From PALSA-612 sp964595575 (GTDB taxonomy: Bacteria; Actinomycetota; Thermoleophilia; Gaiellales; Gaiellaceae), in contig CAZQRA010000003.1 in the NCBI GenBank assembly GCA_964595575.1, positions 1-64,000 on the forward strand: a stretch of DNA of 64,000 nt. Direction: 5' to 3'. The notes beneath the pieces are model-generated. The model saw only the letters and a program-made list of their open reading frames with translations, searched no databases and was not told the origin of the DNA. Shown here piece after piece: positions 33,895 to 42,942 of the stretch (position 1 is the first letter of the stretch; each line of letters opens with the position of its first letter). The position numbers and the translations under genes were made by a program.

Positions 33895-35626
33895 CCTGAA
33901 ACCCAGCCGCCCTCGCCTCCTGGACGAAGTCGCGCCCCACGGCCAGGGAGGGGATGCCCCGCAGCACCACCTCCACGCGGCCGCAGGCGTTCCGCTCGGC
34001 CACCACCCCCTGGAACCCGGCTCGGAGAGCCCGCTCCCGGAGGGGGGTTGCCCGGCGGGCGCTGGGGAAGGAGCCGAACACGGCCTCGATCTCTCCGTTC
34101 CCGGTCGGGGGGCGGGCGCAGTCGGAGACGGAGGGGAAGCGAGGGCCACCGCCGGCGAGGGTGGCCAGGGGGTAGGCGAGGGCTGCCGCTGTCACCAGGA
34201 GGGCCGAGTGGGCCGGCCTCGCGCCGGTCGCCCGCAGCAAGCGAGGAAGCGCCGTCGCCTGGATCATCTCCCGGCCGGGCAGGACAGGATGGAGGAGGAG
34301 CGGCAGGAAGGCGGCCGAGAGGAGAACGAGCGAGGCGCTGAGCCGGACGATGGGGTTGACGCTCTCGTCCTGGACGAAGGGAAGCTGGAGCTCGACGAAG
34401 GACCACAGAACCCAGGTCAGTCCCGCCACCACGAGCAGCGTCAACAGCCCGACGTAGGAGGCAAGAAGGCGGGCCCCGGCCAGGAAGGCGAGCACGACCG
34501 CCACGGCGAGGAGGAAGGGCACGATCAGCCACAGGTCGTAGTCGAAGAGGGTGGAGAGGACCGACCGCAGGGCGGGGAGGGCCCGCTCGCGGTGGTCGAG
34601 GAGGCCGAGGAGGCCGATACCGGGAAGCTCCCCCTGGAGGTCGCGGGACGTGAACCAGATCCGCCAGGGCAGGGCGAGCGCCCCCGCCGCGGCGCCGGCG
34701 GCGAGGAGGCGGGGCCAGGCCCGGCGCCGCTCCCTCCACGATGCGGCCAGGGCGGCGGCCACGATGCAGGCGGCGAAGAGCTGGCCCTCCCGCTTGGTGA
34801 GCATGGCCGCGGCCAAGAACAGCGAGCCGGAGACGAGCTGCCAGCGCTCGCCCTCGAGCAGCCACAGGGCGACGAGGAGGGCGGCGGCCACGAAGAAGTA
34901 GTCGAGCAGGAAGTCCGCCTGGGGGTCGAGGGTGCGCAGGACGATGCGGGGAGCGACGAGGACGAGGAGGAGGGAGGGCCACAGGAGGAGCTCGGGCACG
35001 CGGGGAGCGAGCGTCCCCGCCACCGCCGCCACGAACCCAGCCAGGAAGAACCAGAACTGGAGGTGGAGGGTGACGACGTCGGCCGAGCCCATGAAGTGGA
35101 AGGCGGTCGCCTCCAGCGCCGGCACGATGGGGGGGTAGGTGGCCCCGGGGAGCTCGCGGAAGAACTGCTCGTCGAGGCCTCCGAAGTAGTAGATGGCCTT
35201 GGCCTTGGGCACCCAGAAGGCCCAGGCATCCCAGGCAGAGAGGGCGTTGAGGCGCCCGGCCCGAAACAACGCCTCCAGGTAGACGACGACGAGCGCCGCC
35301 CCCGCCGCCCCCGCCAGGCCGAGCCGGGGGCGGGGAGAGGAAGAGAGCGGCCACGGTCTTCCTGCGGCCCGGCCGAGGGCGATGCCGGCCCCGGCGAGAG
35401 CGGCCGCGGTGGCCAGGATGGTGGCCAGGGAGAAGGGGATACCGACCACGAGCTCGAGCGTGAAGACGACGCCCAAAGCCGCAAGCCCCACCAGGTAGGA
35501 GAGCCCGCCCAGTCGGGCAAGCTCGGTGGCCGAGGAAAAGCCCCGCAGGCCGAAGAGAAGGCAGGTCCCTACCACCGCCACCAGGCCGTTGAGGAGGACG
35601 AGGCCGACGAGGGAGGCGACGCTCAC
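33872..35626 (-). CDS. GT-C-like polytopic membrane protein
   Basis: A 584-residue protein with about twelve hydrophobic segments. The first large loop has LNALSAWDAWAFWVPKAKAI with FRELPGATYPPIVPALEA after it, a pattern of acidic residue and proline seen in lipid-dependent GT-C enzymes. TLDPQADFLLDYFF and AMLTKREGQLFA are later loop motifs. The C-terminal 100 residues are soluble. The GTG at 35626 overlaps the stop of the small upstream gene (GTGA), so the two are a coupled pair. Donor and acceptor are unknown. Confidence 0.72.
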   Translation of the reverse strand: MSVASLVGLVLLNGLVAVVGTCLLFGLRGFSSATELARLGGLSYLVGLAALGVVFTLELVVGIPFSLATILATAAALAGAGIALGRAAGRPWPLSSSPRPRLGLAGAAGAALVVVYLEALFRAGRLNALSAWDAWAFWVPKAKAIYYFGGLDEQFFRELPGATYPPIVPALEATAFHFMGSADVVTLHLQFWFFLAGFVAAVAGTLAPRVPELLLWPSLLLVLVAPRIVLRTLDPQADFLLDYFFVAAALLVALWLLEGERWQLVSGSLFLAAAMLTKREGQLFAACIVAAALAASWRERRRAWPRLLAAGAAAGALALPWRIWFTSRDLQGELPGIGLLGLLDHRERALPALRSVLSTLFDYDLWLIVPFLLAVAVVLAFLAGARLLASYVGLLTLLVVAGLTWVLWSFVELQLPFVQDESVNPIVRLSASLVLLSAAFLPLLLHPVLPGREMIQATALPRLLRATGARPAHSALLVTAAALAYPLATLAGGGPRFPSVSDCARPPTGNGEIEAVFGSFPSARRATPLRERALRAGFQGVVAERNACGRVEVVLRGIPSLAVGRDFVQEARAAGFQVRLERQG

Positions 35627-36129
35627 GGTACGAGCCTGCCCACGGCCATGGCCGGCCCCTCCTGCCAGAGGACGCGAAAGCGCCTGCCCAGGGATCTGCG
35701 GTCGCAGCCGTAGCAGATGATCCAGCGGGCCTCGTCCTGGGGCCGCCGGGGCATGAGGAAGGAGCGGGCGAACTCCCCGACGTGGGGAGCGGTGAGCGGA
35801 TTGGACGTGTCCAGGTAGGGGCCGGTCACGAGGCGGTAGCTCGCCCGGGCCGGGATCAGCGCCCGGGCCTCGTAGAGGAGGCTCTTGTCCACCCCCAGGG
35901 CGTTCCCGCCTCCGAATTCTCGGTCGTCGTAGTTGAGGGCGGCGTTCTCGTCGGCCTTGGCGTCGAGCCGGCCCAGGGCGCGGGGAAAGGAGACGACGGC
36001 AAGCACGGCGACCACGGCGACGCACAGGGCTGCCCCCGCCCGGGCGAGCCGAGGCCGCAGGACGCCCGGGTAGTCGGGGCCGCTCTCCCGCGGACCAGGG
36101 GACGCCGCCGTGGGACGGGACTCGCGCAC
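35623..36129 (-). CDS. Hypothetical protein with one N-terminal membrane helix
   Basis: About 168 residues if started at the GTG at 36129; the frame is open to 36246 but that would overlap the divergent neuB gene. One hydrophobic helix (AALCVAVVAVLAVVSF) is followed by about 120 residues that should face outside, with NYDDREFGGGNALG and a CYGC pair. No family is recognised. Its strict coupling to the GT-C-like gene suggests an accessory subunit, similar to C-terminal soluble domains found fused in other GT-C enzymes here. Confidence 0.5.
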   Translation of the reverse strand: MRESRPTAASPGPRESGPDYPGVLRPRLARAGAALCVAVVAVLAVVSFPRALGRLDAKADENAALNYDDREFGGGNALGVDKSLLYEARALIPARASYRLVTGPYLDTSNPLTAPHVGEFARSFLMPRRPQDEARWIICYGCDRRSLGRRFRVLWQEGPAMAVGRLVP

Positions 36130-36204
36130 CTGGGGCTCAAGGATAGGCGCTCGTTCCCTCCTCGGCCGGCCAGGATGAGTACCATCGCGGGGTCGAGTGG
36201 AGAC

Positions 36205-36210
36205 AGGAGG
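36205..36210 (+). promoter_or_regulatory. Shine-Dalgarno site of neuB
   Basis: A full AGGAGG core ends four bases before the GTG at 36215. It decides the neuB start in favour of 36215 over the in-frame GTG at 36197, which has no such site. This is one of the few strong ribosome-binding sites in a window dominated by coupled starts, fitting the first gene of an operon. Confidence 0.7.
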
Positions 36211-36214
36211 ACGC

Positions 36215-37309
36215 GTGAGGGAGCTCGTCATCGACGGCACCCGCATCAGCGACGAGGACGACTGCTACGTCGTCGCCGAGATCGGGCACAACCACCAGGG
36301 CTCGCTGGAGAAGGCGAAGGACCTCATCCAGGCCGCCAAGGCGTGCGGGGCGAACGCGGTCAAGCTCCAGAAGCGGGACAACCGTCGCCTCTACACCCGG
36401 GAGATGTACGAGGCCCCCTACGACCACGAGAACAGCTTCGGGCCCACCTACGGAGCCCACCGGGAGGCGCTCGAGCTCGGCCGCGACGAGTACCTGGAGC
36501 TCAAGCGCTACGCGGGGGAGCTCGGCATCACCCTGTTTGCCACCGCCTTCGACCACGCCAGCGTCGAGTTCTTGGCCGAGCTGGACATGCCCGCCTTCAA
36601 GATCGCCTCTGGGGACATCCACAACACCCCCCTCCTCCGCCACGTGGCCTCCCTGGGCAAGCCGGTGCTCCTGTCCACCGGGGGAGCGACGCTGGAGGAC
36701 GTGCGCCGGGCGGTGGAGGCCATCCTCCCCCTCAACGACCAGCTCTGCCTGCTCCAGTGCACGGCGGCCTACCCGGCCGAGGTCGAGGACCTGAACCTGC
36801 GCGTCATCACGACCCTGCGCCAGGAGTTCCCCGACCTCGTGGTCGGGCTCTCCGACCACCAGAACGGGATCGCCATGGCCCTGGTCGCCTACATGCTGGG
36901 CGCCCGGGTGATCGAGAAGCACTTCACCCTGAACCACGCCTGGAAGGGCACCGACCACGCCTTCTCGCTCATGCCTGAGGGCCTGCGCAAGCTCGTCCGC
37001 GACCTGCGCAGGGTGCCCCTGGCCTTGGGCGACGGCGTCAAGCGGCCGCTCCCCTGCGAGGAGCCGGCCCTGCGCAAGATGGGCAAGAAGCTCGTCGCCG
37101 CCCGCGACCTTCCTGCCGGCCACGTCCTCGCGGCAGGCGACCTCGAGGCCAAGTCCCCGGCCGACGGGGGGCTCAAGCCCTACGAGCTTGACCGGCTCAT
37201 CGGCCGCGTCCTCGCCCGCCCGCTTCGCTACGAGGAGACGATCAGCCTCGCCGACCTCGTTCCCCTGCCCAGCGAGGCGACCGCGAGCGAGGCGCTCCCT
37301 ACCGGCTAG
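36215..37309 (+). CDS. neuB: NeuB-family N-acylneuraminate/ulosonate synthase
   Basis: A 364-residue NeuB-type synthase that condenses phosphoenolpyruvate with a sugar aldehyde to form a sialic-acid-like ulosonate. YVVAEIGHNHQGSLEKAK, AVKLQKRDNRRLYT, FKIASGDIHNTPLL, LLQCTAAYP and the GLSDHQNGIAMALVA segment follow the TIM-barrel order. The last 65 residues (LVAARDLPAGHVL onward) are the antifreeze-like SAF domain. It is the first gene of a coupled operon with a KdsC-type phosphatase and a CMP-sugar synthetase. No NeuC or Pse/Leg precursor enzymes are near, so the substrate is unclear. Confidence 0.92.
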   Translation: MRELVIDGTRISDEDDCYVVAEIGHNHQGSLEKAKDLIQAAKACGANAVKLQKRDNRRLYTREMYEAPYDHENSFGPTYGAHREALELGRDEYLELKRYAGELGITLFATAFDHASVEFLAELDMPAFKIASGDIHNTPLLRHVASLGKPVLLSTGGATLEDVRRAVEAILPLNDQLCLLQCTAAYPAEVEDLNLRVITTLRQEFPDLVVGLSDHQNGIAMALVAYMLGARVIEKHFTLNHAWKGTDHAFSLMPEGLRKLVRDLRRVPLALGDGVKRPLPCEEPALRKMGKKLVAARDLPAGHVLAAGDLEAKSPADGGLKPYELDRLIGRVLARPLRYEETISLADLVPLPSEATASEALPTG

Positions 37310-37311
37310 GC

Positions 37312-37818
37312 GTGGTCGACGACCTGAGGCAGGCGCTCCGCTCCGTGCGGCTGGCCGTGTTCGACTTCGACGGCGTCTTCACCGACAACCGGGTGTGGGT
37401 GAGCGAGCGGGGGGAGGAGTGGGTGGCCTGCTCCCGTGCCGACGGCCTCGGTCTTCGCCGCCTGGCCGAGGCGGGAGTCGACTGCCTGATCGTGACCAGC
37501 GAGGAGGTACCGGTGGCGAGCGCCCGGGCCCGCAAGCTGGGCGTCCAGTGCGTCCAGGGAGCTGAGGACAAGCTGGCCGTCCTCCGGCAAGAGGCCGCTC
37601 GACGAGGGGTCTCGCTGGAGGAGACGGCCTACGTGGGGAACGACCTCAACGACGCCGACTGCCTGCGGGCGGTGGGGCTGCCCGTGGTACCGGCCGATGC
37701 CTGGCCGGAGGTGCGGCCGCTTGCCCTGTGGGTGCTCTCGCGCCGGGGCGGCTTCGGCTGCGTCCGGGAGTTCTGCGACGCCGTGTGGCGGGCGCGCCGC
37801 GAGGAGGGCCTGCGGTGA
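37312..37818 (+). CDS. KdsC-type HAD phosphatase
   Basis: A 168-residue HAD-superfamily phosphatase of the KdsC/YrbI group, which removes the phosphate from ulosonate 8- or 9-phosphates. Motif I is VFDFDGVFTDN, motif II lies in DCLIVTSEE, and motif III/IV in AYVGNDLNDADCLRA. Lack of a cap domain is typical. It starts two bases after the neuB stop. Its presence implies that NeuB here makes a phosphorylated ulosonate, as in animal sialic acid or KDN synthesis, rather than the free acid. Confidence 0.88.
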   Translation: MVDDLRQALRSVRLAVFDFDGVFTDNRVWVSERGEEWVACSRADGLGLRRLAEAGVDCLIVTSEEVPVASARARKLGVQCVQGAEDKLAVLRQEAARRGVSLEETAYVGNDLNDADCLRAVGLPVVPADAWPEVRPLALWVLSRRGGFGCVREFCDAVWRARREEGLR

Positions 37819-38633
37819 GGGACCCCTTGTTCGACCTCTCGGGGCGGGTGGCGGTAGTCACCGGAGGCATGGGTCAGCTTGGCAGCGAGTACGCAGCCGG
37901 CTTGGCCGAGCGGGGTATGCTGGTGGCGGTGCTCGACCTCGCCCGCGAGCCCAAAGCCGGAGCCCGCGACCTCGCTCCCTGGCTCGACCGAGGAGCGATC
38001 CAGGCCTACCAGGTGGACGTCACCGACCGCGCGTCCGTCGAGCGCGCGACCGAGGCGGTGGTGGCCGCGTGGGGGGTACCGCACCTCCTCGTCAACAACG
38101 CCGCCCTCGACGCGCCTCCCGGCGTCTCGCTCGAGGAGGCAGGGCCGTTCGAGACCTACCCGGAGTCCTCCTACCACAAGGTGATGGACGTGAACGTCAA
38201 GGGCGCCCTGGTCTGCTGCCAGGTGATCGGCGCCCGCATGGCCCAGGCCGGGCGGGGATCGATCGTCAACGTCTCCTCCGTGTACGGGATGCTCTCCCCC
38301 CAGCAGGACGTGTATGCCTTCCGCCGCCGGGCCGGCGAGCCCTTCTACAAGCCGGTCGCCTACTCCCTGTCCAAGGCCGCCATCCTCAACCTCACCCGCT
38401 ACCTCGCCACCTACTGGGCCAAGGCGGGGGTGCGGGTGAACACGCTCACCCTGGCCGGGGTGCGGGCCGACCAGCCGCCCGAGTTCGTGGAGGCCTACTG
38501 CGCCCGGGTGCCCTTAGGCAGGATGGCGGAGGCCCGAGAGGCCCTGGGCGCCCTCGTCTTCCTCGCCTCCGATGCCTCCTCGTACGTCACCGGCGCCAAC
38601 CTGGTCGTGGACGGCGGCTGGTCGGCCTGGTAG
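37815..38633 (+). CDS. Short-chain dehydrogenase/reductase
   Basis: A 272-residue classical SDR. VAVVTGGMGQLGSEYAAGL binds NAD(P), NNAALD and IVNVSSVYG give the Asn and Ser, and YSLSKAAILNL holds the catalytic YxxxK; VDGGWSAW closes the fold. An insertion, SPQQDVYAFRRRAGEPFYKP, lies before the Tyr. Its GTG overlaps the KdsC stop. It probably oxidises or reduces a hydroxyl of the ulosonate precursor. In ptm/leg-like loci such SDRs act on sugar intermediates, but no specific match is claimed. Confidence 0.85.
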   Translation: MRDPLFDLSGRVAVVTGGMGQLGSEYAAGLAERGMLVAVLDLAREPKAGARDLAPWLDRGAIQAYQVDVTDRASVERATEAVVAAWGVPHLLVNNAALDAPPGVSLEEAGPFETYPESSYHKVMDVNVKGALVCCQVIGARMAQAGRGSIVNVSSVYGMLSPQQDVYAFRRRAGEPFYKPVAYSLSKAAILNLTRYLATYWAKAGVRVNTLTLAGVRADQPPEFVEAYCARVPLGRMAEAREALGALVFLASDASSYVTGANLVVDGGWSAW

Positions 38634-38703
38634 CGCACGACAGGATGGAGGCGGGGGGACGAGGAGGGACGGCGCCGGCGGCAGGGGACTAGCATCAGGG
38701 GCG

Positions 38704-40167
38704 ATGGCGTCGCCTGGAGCCGGCCCTGCCCTCGTCTCCGCTCCTCCCCTGGCGGTGCCTAACGTCATCGCCGGCGAGGAGCGGCCGGCCCAGTCGGGCC
38801 GGTGGCTCGACAAGCTGCGCCCCGCCGACGGCACCCTCCTCTGCCGCCTCCCGCGCTCGGGCGAGGCCGACGTGGAGGCGGCGGTGGAGGCGGCCCGCCG
38901 GGCCCAGGAGGCCTGGGCCGAGCGCACCGTGGTGGAGCGGGGAGAGGTGGTGCGGGAGATCGCCCTCCTCCTGCGCGAGCGGCGGGAGGAGCTATCCCAG
39001 CTCGTCGCGGAGGAGACGGGAAAGCCGCTCGATCTCGCCCGCGGGGAGACCGACGCGGCCGTGGAGATGGGCCTGTTCGTGGCCGGGGAGGGTCGCCGCT
39101 ACTACGGGCGAACGACCACCTCCAGCATGAGGCACCGCACCGTCATGGCCGTGCGCCAGCCGGTGGGGGTGGCGGGGCTCATCGTCTCCTTCAACACCCC
39201 CCTTCCCAACGTGGCCTGGAAGGCGTTTCCGGCCCTTCTCTGCGGCAACGCGGCCGTGCTCAAGCCCTCCGAGGAGGCTCCCCTCTCTGCCTACCGGTTC
39301 GTGGCCGCCTGCCACGAGGCCGGGCTCCCTCCGGGGGTCCTCAACCTCGTCCAAGGCCTGGGGCGGGAGGCAGGAGCAGCCCTCGTCCGGCACCCCGGGG
39401 TCGACCTCGTCAGCTTCACCGGCTCGGTGGAGACCGGCCGCTGGGTCAACGAGACGGCCGCCCGGCGGCTGGCCAAGGTGTGCCTGGAGCTGGGGGGCAA
39501 GAACGCCCTCGTCGTCTGCGACGACAGCGACCTCGACAACGCCGTGCGCTGGGCCTGCGCTTCTGCCTTCTCCAACGCCGGCCAGCGCTGCGCCGCCGCC
39601 AGCCGCATCGTCGTCCTCGAGCCCGTGTACGAGGCCTTCCGCGACCGCTTGGTCGAGGCCGCGCGGCGCCTGGAGGACGTGGGCCCGCTGATCAGCGAGC
39701 GGGCCCTGGCGCGAGTGCTGGCGGCGGTGGAGCGGGCGCGGCAGGAGGGGGCGAAGGTGCTCTGCGGGGGCAGGCGCCTCGATCGCCCGGGCTGGTACCT
39801 GGCGCCCACGGTCCTGGAGGAGGTCTCCCCCGAGGCCGAGATCTCGCGGGTCGAGCTGTTTGGGCCCGTCACCGTCCTCTACCGCGCCGGCAGCTTCCAG
39901 GAGGCCCTCGACCTCGTCAACGCCTCCCCCTACGGGCTCACCTCGGCCATCCACACCTCGAGCCTGCACCGGGCGCTGCGCTTCGCCGAGAAGGCCCAGG
40001 CCGGGGTGGTGGTGGTAAACGGGGGCACCCACGGCTCCGAGCCCCACATGGGGTTCGGGGGGGTCAAGCAGTCGGGGACCGGCTGGCGGGAGGCAGGGGT
40101 GGAGGCGCTGGACGTCTACTCGGAGTGGAAGTACGTGAGCCTCATCGCCGATCCCGACCTGGTATGA
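38704..40167 (+). CDS. NAD(P)-dependent aldehyde dehydrogenase
   Basis: A 487-residue aldehyde dehydrogenase with Glu in LELGGKNALVV, catalytic Cys in NAGQRCAAASR, and EISRVELFGPVTVLYRA followed by the GFGGVKQSGTGWREAG C-terminal signature. It converts an aldehyde to an acid. It lies 70 bases after the SDR and overlaps the ketopantoate-reductase-like gene. In this operon it may make a sugar acid or semialdehyde product connected with the enolase-superfamily dehydratase encoded downstream. Confidence 0.9.
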   Translation: MASPGAGPALVSAPPLAVPNVIAGEERPAQSGRWLDKLRPADGTLLCRLPRSGEADVEAAVEAARRAQEAWAERTVVERGEVVREIALLLRERREELSQLVAEETGKPLDLARGETDAAVEMGLFVAGEGRRYYGRTTTSSMRHRTVMAVRQPVGVAGLIVSFNTPLPNVAWKAFPALLCGNAAVLKPSEEAPLSAYRFVAACHEAGLPPGVLNLVQGLGREAGAALVRHPGVDLVSFTGSVETGRWVNETAARRLAKVCLELGGKNALVVCDDSDLDNAVRWACASAFSNAGQRCAAASRIVVLEPVYEAFRDRLVEAARRLEDVGPLISERALARVLAAVERARQEGAKVLCGGRRLDRPGWYLAPTVLEEVSPEAEISRVELFGPVTVLYRAGSFQEALDLVNASPYGLTSAIHTSSLHRALRFAEKAQAGVVVVNGGTHGSEPHMGFGGVKQSGTGWREAGVEALDVYSEWKYVSLIADPDLV

Positions 40168-41030
40168 GCGGTGCGGTGGCGGTGCTGGGGCCGGGGGCGG
40201 TGGGAGGCCTGCTCGCCGTACGCCTGGCCGCCTCGGGGCGCCGGGTCGTGTGCGTGGGCAGGCCGGCGGCGGTCGAGGCTCTCCGCCGGGAGGGCTTGAC
40301 GCTCGTTTCCCCCTCGGGGACGGCCCAGGCCCGGCCGCAGGCGGCGGAGCGGCTGGAGGAGCCGGTCGACCTTTTGCTCGTAGCCGTCAAGGCCTTTGCC
40401 CTGGAGGAGGCGCTCGAGCGGGTGGCCTTCCCTCCCCGGGCCGTGGTCCCGCTCCTGAACGGCGTCGACCACCTGGCGGTCCTCCGCTCCCGCCTAGGGG
40501 CAAGGGTCGCGGCGGCCACCATCGGTCGCCTGGAGGCCTACCGGGAGTCGGCCACCCGCGTCGTCCAGGTCTCGGCCCCGGCCCCGCTCGTCACCATCGC
40601 CCGCGACCACGTCCCCGCCCTGGCGGAGGAGGCGGCGGCGATCCTGCGCCGGGCCGGGATCGAGGTGCGTCTGGCGGCCGACGGCTCCGCCGTGCTGTGG
40701 GAGAAGCTCGCCCGGCTGGCTCCCCTGGCGGCCATGACCGCTGTCACCGGCAAGCCCCTAGGGGAGATCCGGCGCGATCCCCGGCTACGGGCGGGCGTGA
40801 CCGAGGCCTGCTCGGTGGCCGCCGCCCTCGGCGTCCCGGTGAGCGCCGGCGAGCAGTGGAGGATCATCGAGGCCCTGCCTGCCTCCTTCACCACCTCGGC
40901 CGCCCGCGACGTCGCCTCCGGCCGCCCCTCCGAGCTTGCCGCCATCGTGGGGCCGGTGGTGCGGGCAGGTCGCCGGCTGGGGGTGGAGACCCCGATCCTG
41001 GAGGAGCTCTTGGCTCGGTGCCCAGCGTGA
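40164..41030 (+). CDS. Ketopantoate reductase-like (ApbA/PanE) protein
   Basis: A 288-residue 2-dehydropantoate 2-reductase-family protein. AVLGPGAVGGLLAVRLAASG binds NADP at the N terminus, and VAVKAFALEEAL, LLNGVDHL, the VLWEKLARLAPLAAMTAV catalytic-Lys helix and ASGRPSELAAIVG follow the family order. Family members reduce 2-keto acids, not only ketopantoate. Set between an aldehyde dehydrogenase and a CMP-sugar synthetase, it is more likely to act on a 2-keto sugar acid than in coenzyme A synthesis. Confidence 0.82.
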   Translation: MSGAVAVLGPGAVGGLLAVRLAASGRRVVCVGRPAAVEALRREGLTLVSPSGTAQARPQAAERLEEPVDLLLVAVKAFALEEALERVAFPPRAVVPLLNGVDHLAVLRSRLGARVAAATIGRLEAYRESATRVVQVSAPAPLVTIARDHVPALAEEAAAILRRAGIEVRLAADGSAVLWEKLARLAPLAAMTAVTGKPLGEIRRDPRLRAGVTEACSVAAALGVPVSAGEQWRIIEALPASFTTSAARDVASGRPSELAAIVGPVVRAGRRLGVETPILEELLARCPA

Positions 41031-41773
41031 TCGCCCTCATCCCCGCCCGCTCCGGCTCGGTGCGGGTACCCCACAAGAACATCCGCCCTCTGGCCGGCCA
41101 TCCCCTGCTCGCCTACGCCGTCGCCACCGCCGAGAAGGCGGGCGTCTTCGACCGCATCGTCTGCTCCACCGACTCCGAGGAGATCGCCGCTGTCGCCCGC
41201 TGGTACGGGGCCGAGGTCCCCTTCCTGCGGCCGGCCGAGTACGCCACCGCCACCTCTCCCGACATCGAGTGGATCCGCTTCACCCTGGAGCGCCTGCCCG
41301 AGCGCTACGACCTCTTCGCCATCGTGCGGGCGACCAACCCCTTCCGCGGCCCCGACGCCATCCGCCGGGGCCTCGACCAGCTGCTCTCCGTGCCCGAGGC
41401 CGACTCGCTGCGGGCGGTGGAGCTGGTGAAGCAGCATCCCGGGAAGATGTGGGTGCTCGACGACGGAGGCCGCACCATGCGGCCCCTCCTCGACCAGTCC
41501 CACCTGGAGGTCGCCTGGCACGCCGGCCAGTACCAAGCGCTTCCGCCCGTCTACGTCCAGAACTCGGCCCTGGAGATCGCCTGGACCCGGGTCGTCTTCG
41601 AGACGGGGACGCGGGAGGGGCGGGTGGTGGCCCCCTTCCTCACCCAGGGTCTGGAGGGCTTCAACGTCGACGACGAGGAGGACTGGGAGCGGGCCGAGGC
41701 CCTTGTCTCCTCCGGTCGAGCGAGATTGACCCCCGTCGACCGCCCTCCCTACCCCTATGCTCCCCGGGTATGA
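41027..41773 (+). CDS. CMP-N-acylneuraminate synthetase-like cytidylyltransferase
   Basis: A 248-residue nucleotidyltransferase of the acylneuraminate cytidylyltransferase (NeuA/KdsB-like) family that activates ulosonates with CTP. The signature PARSGSVRVPHKNIRPLAG binds CTP, IVCSTDSEEIAAVA and FAIVRATNPFRGPDAI follow, and NVDDEEDW ends the core. The GTG at 41027 overlaps the previous stop; a GTG three codons earlier is also possible. With NeuB and the phosphatase it makes a complete route: ulosonate-phosphate, ulosonate, CMP-ulosonate. Confidence 0.9.
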   Translation: MIALIPARSGSVRVPHKNIRPLAGHPLLAYAVATAEKAGVFDRIVCSTDSEEIAAVARWYGAEVPFLRPAEYATATSPDIEWIRFTLERLPERYDLFAIVRATNPFRGPDAIRRGLDQLLSVPEADSLRAVELVKQHPGKMWVLDDGGRTMRPLLDQSHLEVAWHAGQYQALPPVYVQNSALEIAWTRVVFETGTREGRVVAPFLTQGLEGFNVDDEEDWERAEALVSSGRARLTPVDRPPYPYAPRV

Positions 41774-42942
41774 GGGTGGCGCAGCTCGAGACGCTCGCCT
41801 GCGACGGAGGGTGGCGTCCCTTCCTGTTCGTGAAGGTCACGACCGACGAGGGTCTCGTGGGGTGGGCGGAGGTCACCGACTCCCACGGATCGCCCCGCGG
41901 CCTCTTCGGCGTGATCGAGGACCTGGCCCCCCTGGTCGTGGGACGCGACCCGCGGGCGACCGAGGCCGTGTACTGGGACCTGTACCGGGCCACCCGCCAA
42001 AGCCCAGGGTCGATCGTGGCCAAGGCCGTCGCCGCCATCGAGAACGCCCTCCTCGACGTCAAGGCCAAGGCGCTGGGGGTGCCCGTGTACGAGCTCTTCG
42101 GCGGGCCGGTGCGGACGAGGGTGCCCGTGTACTGGTCCCACTGCGGCACCACCCGAGCTCGGGCGTGGCAGGCGACGGGGACGCCCAAGCTCGACTCCTA
42201 CGAGGCGGTGGTCGCCCTGGGCCGAGAGGTGGTGGAGCGCGGCTTCCGGGCCTTCAAGACCAACCTGGTCGTGCCCGGGGAGGAGCCCCAGGTCCTCCAC
42301 CCCGGCTTCCACGGGCCCGGCCTCGACCGCAGTCCCTCCCGGGAGGTGGAGGAGGCCCTGCGCCGCCTGCTCGACGCCTTCCACGAGGGCACCGGCGGCC
42401 GTGCCGAGCCCATGGTCGACCTCAACTTCAACTTCGCCTGCGAGGGGATGCTGCGGGTGGCCAGGGCGCTCGAGGAGTACGGGCTCATGTGGCTGGAGGT
42501 GGACACCTACGAGCCTGCCGCCCTCGCCCACCTGCGGCGGGGGACGACCCTCCCCGTCTGCTCGGGCGAGAACCTCTACGGGGCCCGAGCCTTCCGCCCC
42601 TTCCTGGAGCAGGGAGCGATGGACGTGGCCTCGGTGGACGTGATCTGGAACGGCTTCGCCCAGGCCAAGAAGATCGCCGACCTGGCCGAGACCTTCGAGG
42701 TGAGCTGCGCTCCCCACAACTACTACTCCCACCTCGCCACCTTCATCTCCGCCCAGTGGTGCGCCACCATCCCCAACTGCCGCATCCTGGAGGTGGACGT
42801 CGACGACGTCCCCTGGAAGGACGAGCTGACGACGGCCGTGCCGGCCATCTCCGAGGGGGAGATGGCGATCCCCACGGGGCCGGGCTGGGGGGCGGAGGTG
42901 AACGAGGAGGTGGCGCGGGCGCACCCGTGGCCCTCCACCTGA
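41770..42942 (+). CDS. Enolase-superfamily acid-sugar dehydratase (mandelate racemase-like)
   Basis: A 390-residue enolase-superfamily protein. The N-terminal capping domain is followed by a barrel with Lys in FRAFKTN, metal ligands in MVDLNFNF (Asp), LMWLEVDTYE (Glu) and CSGENLYG (Glu), and a His in CAPHNYYSH. That set fits acid-sugar dehydratases, which make 2-keto-3-deoxy sugar acids. A segment RTRVPVYWSHCGTTR is typical of the group. It overlaps the cytidylyltransferase stop by four bases. Its role beside a NeuB pathway is not known. Confidence 0.85.
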   Translation: MRVAQLETLACDGGWRPFLFVKVTTDEGLVGWAEVTDSHGSPRGLFGVIEDLAPLVVGRDPRATEAVYWDLYRATRQSPGSIVAKAVAAIENALLDVKAKALGVPVYELFGGPVRTRVPVYWSHCGTTRARAWQATGTPKLDSYEAVVALGREVVERGFRAFKTNLVVPGEEPQVLHPGFHGPGLDRSPSREVEEALRRLLDAFHEGTGGRAEPMVDLNFNFACEGMLRVARALEEYGLMWLEVDTYEPAALAHLRRGTTLPVCSGENLYGARAFRPFLEQGAMDVASVDVIWNGFAQAKKIADLAETFEVSCAPHNYYSHLATFISAQWCATIPNCRILEVDVDDVPWKDELTTAVPAISEGEMAIPTGPGWGAEVNEEVARAHPWPST

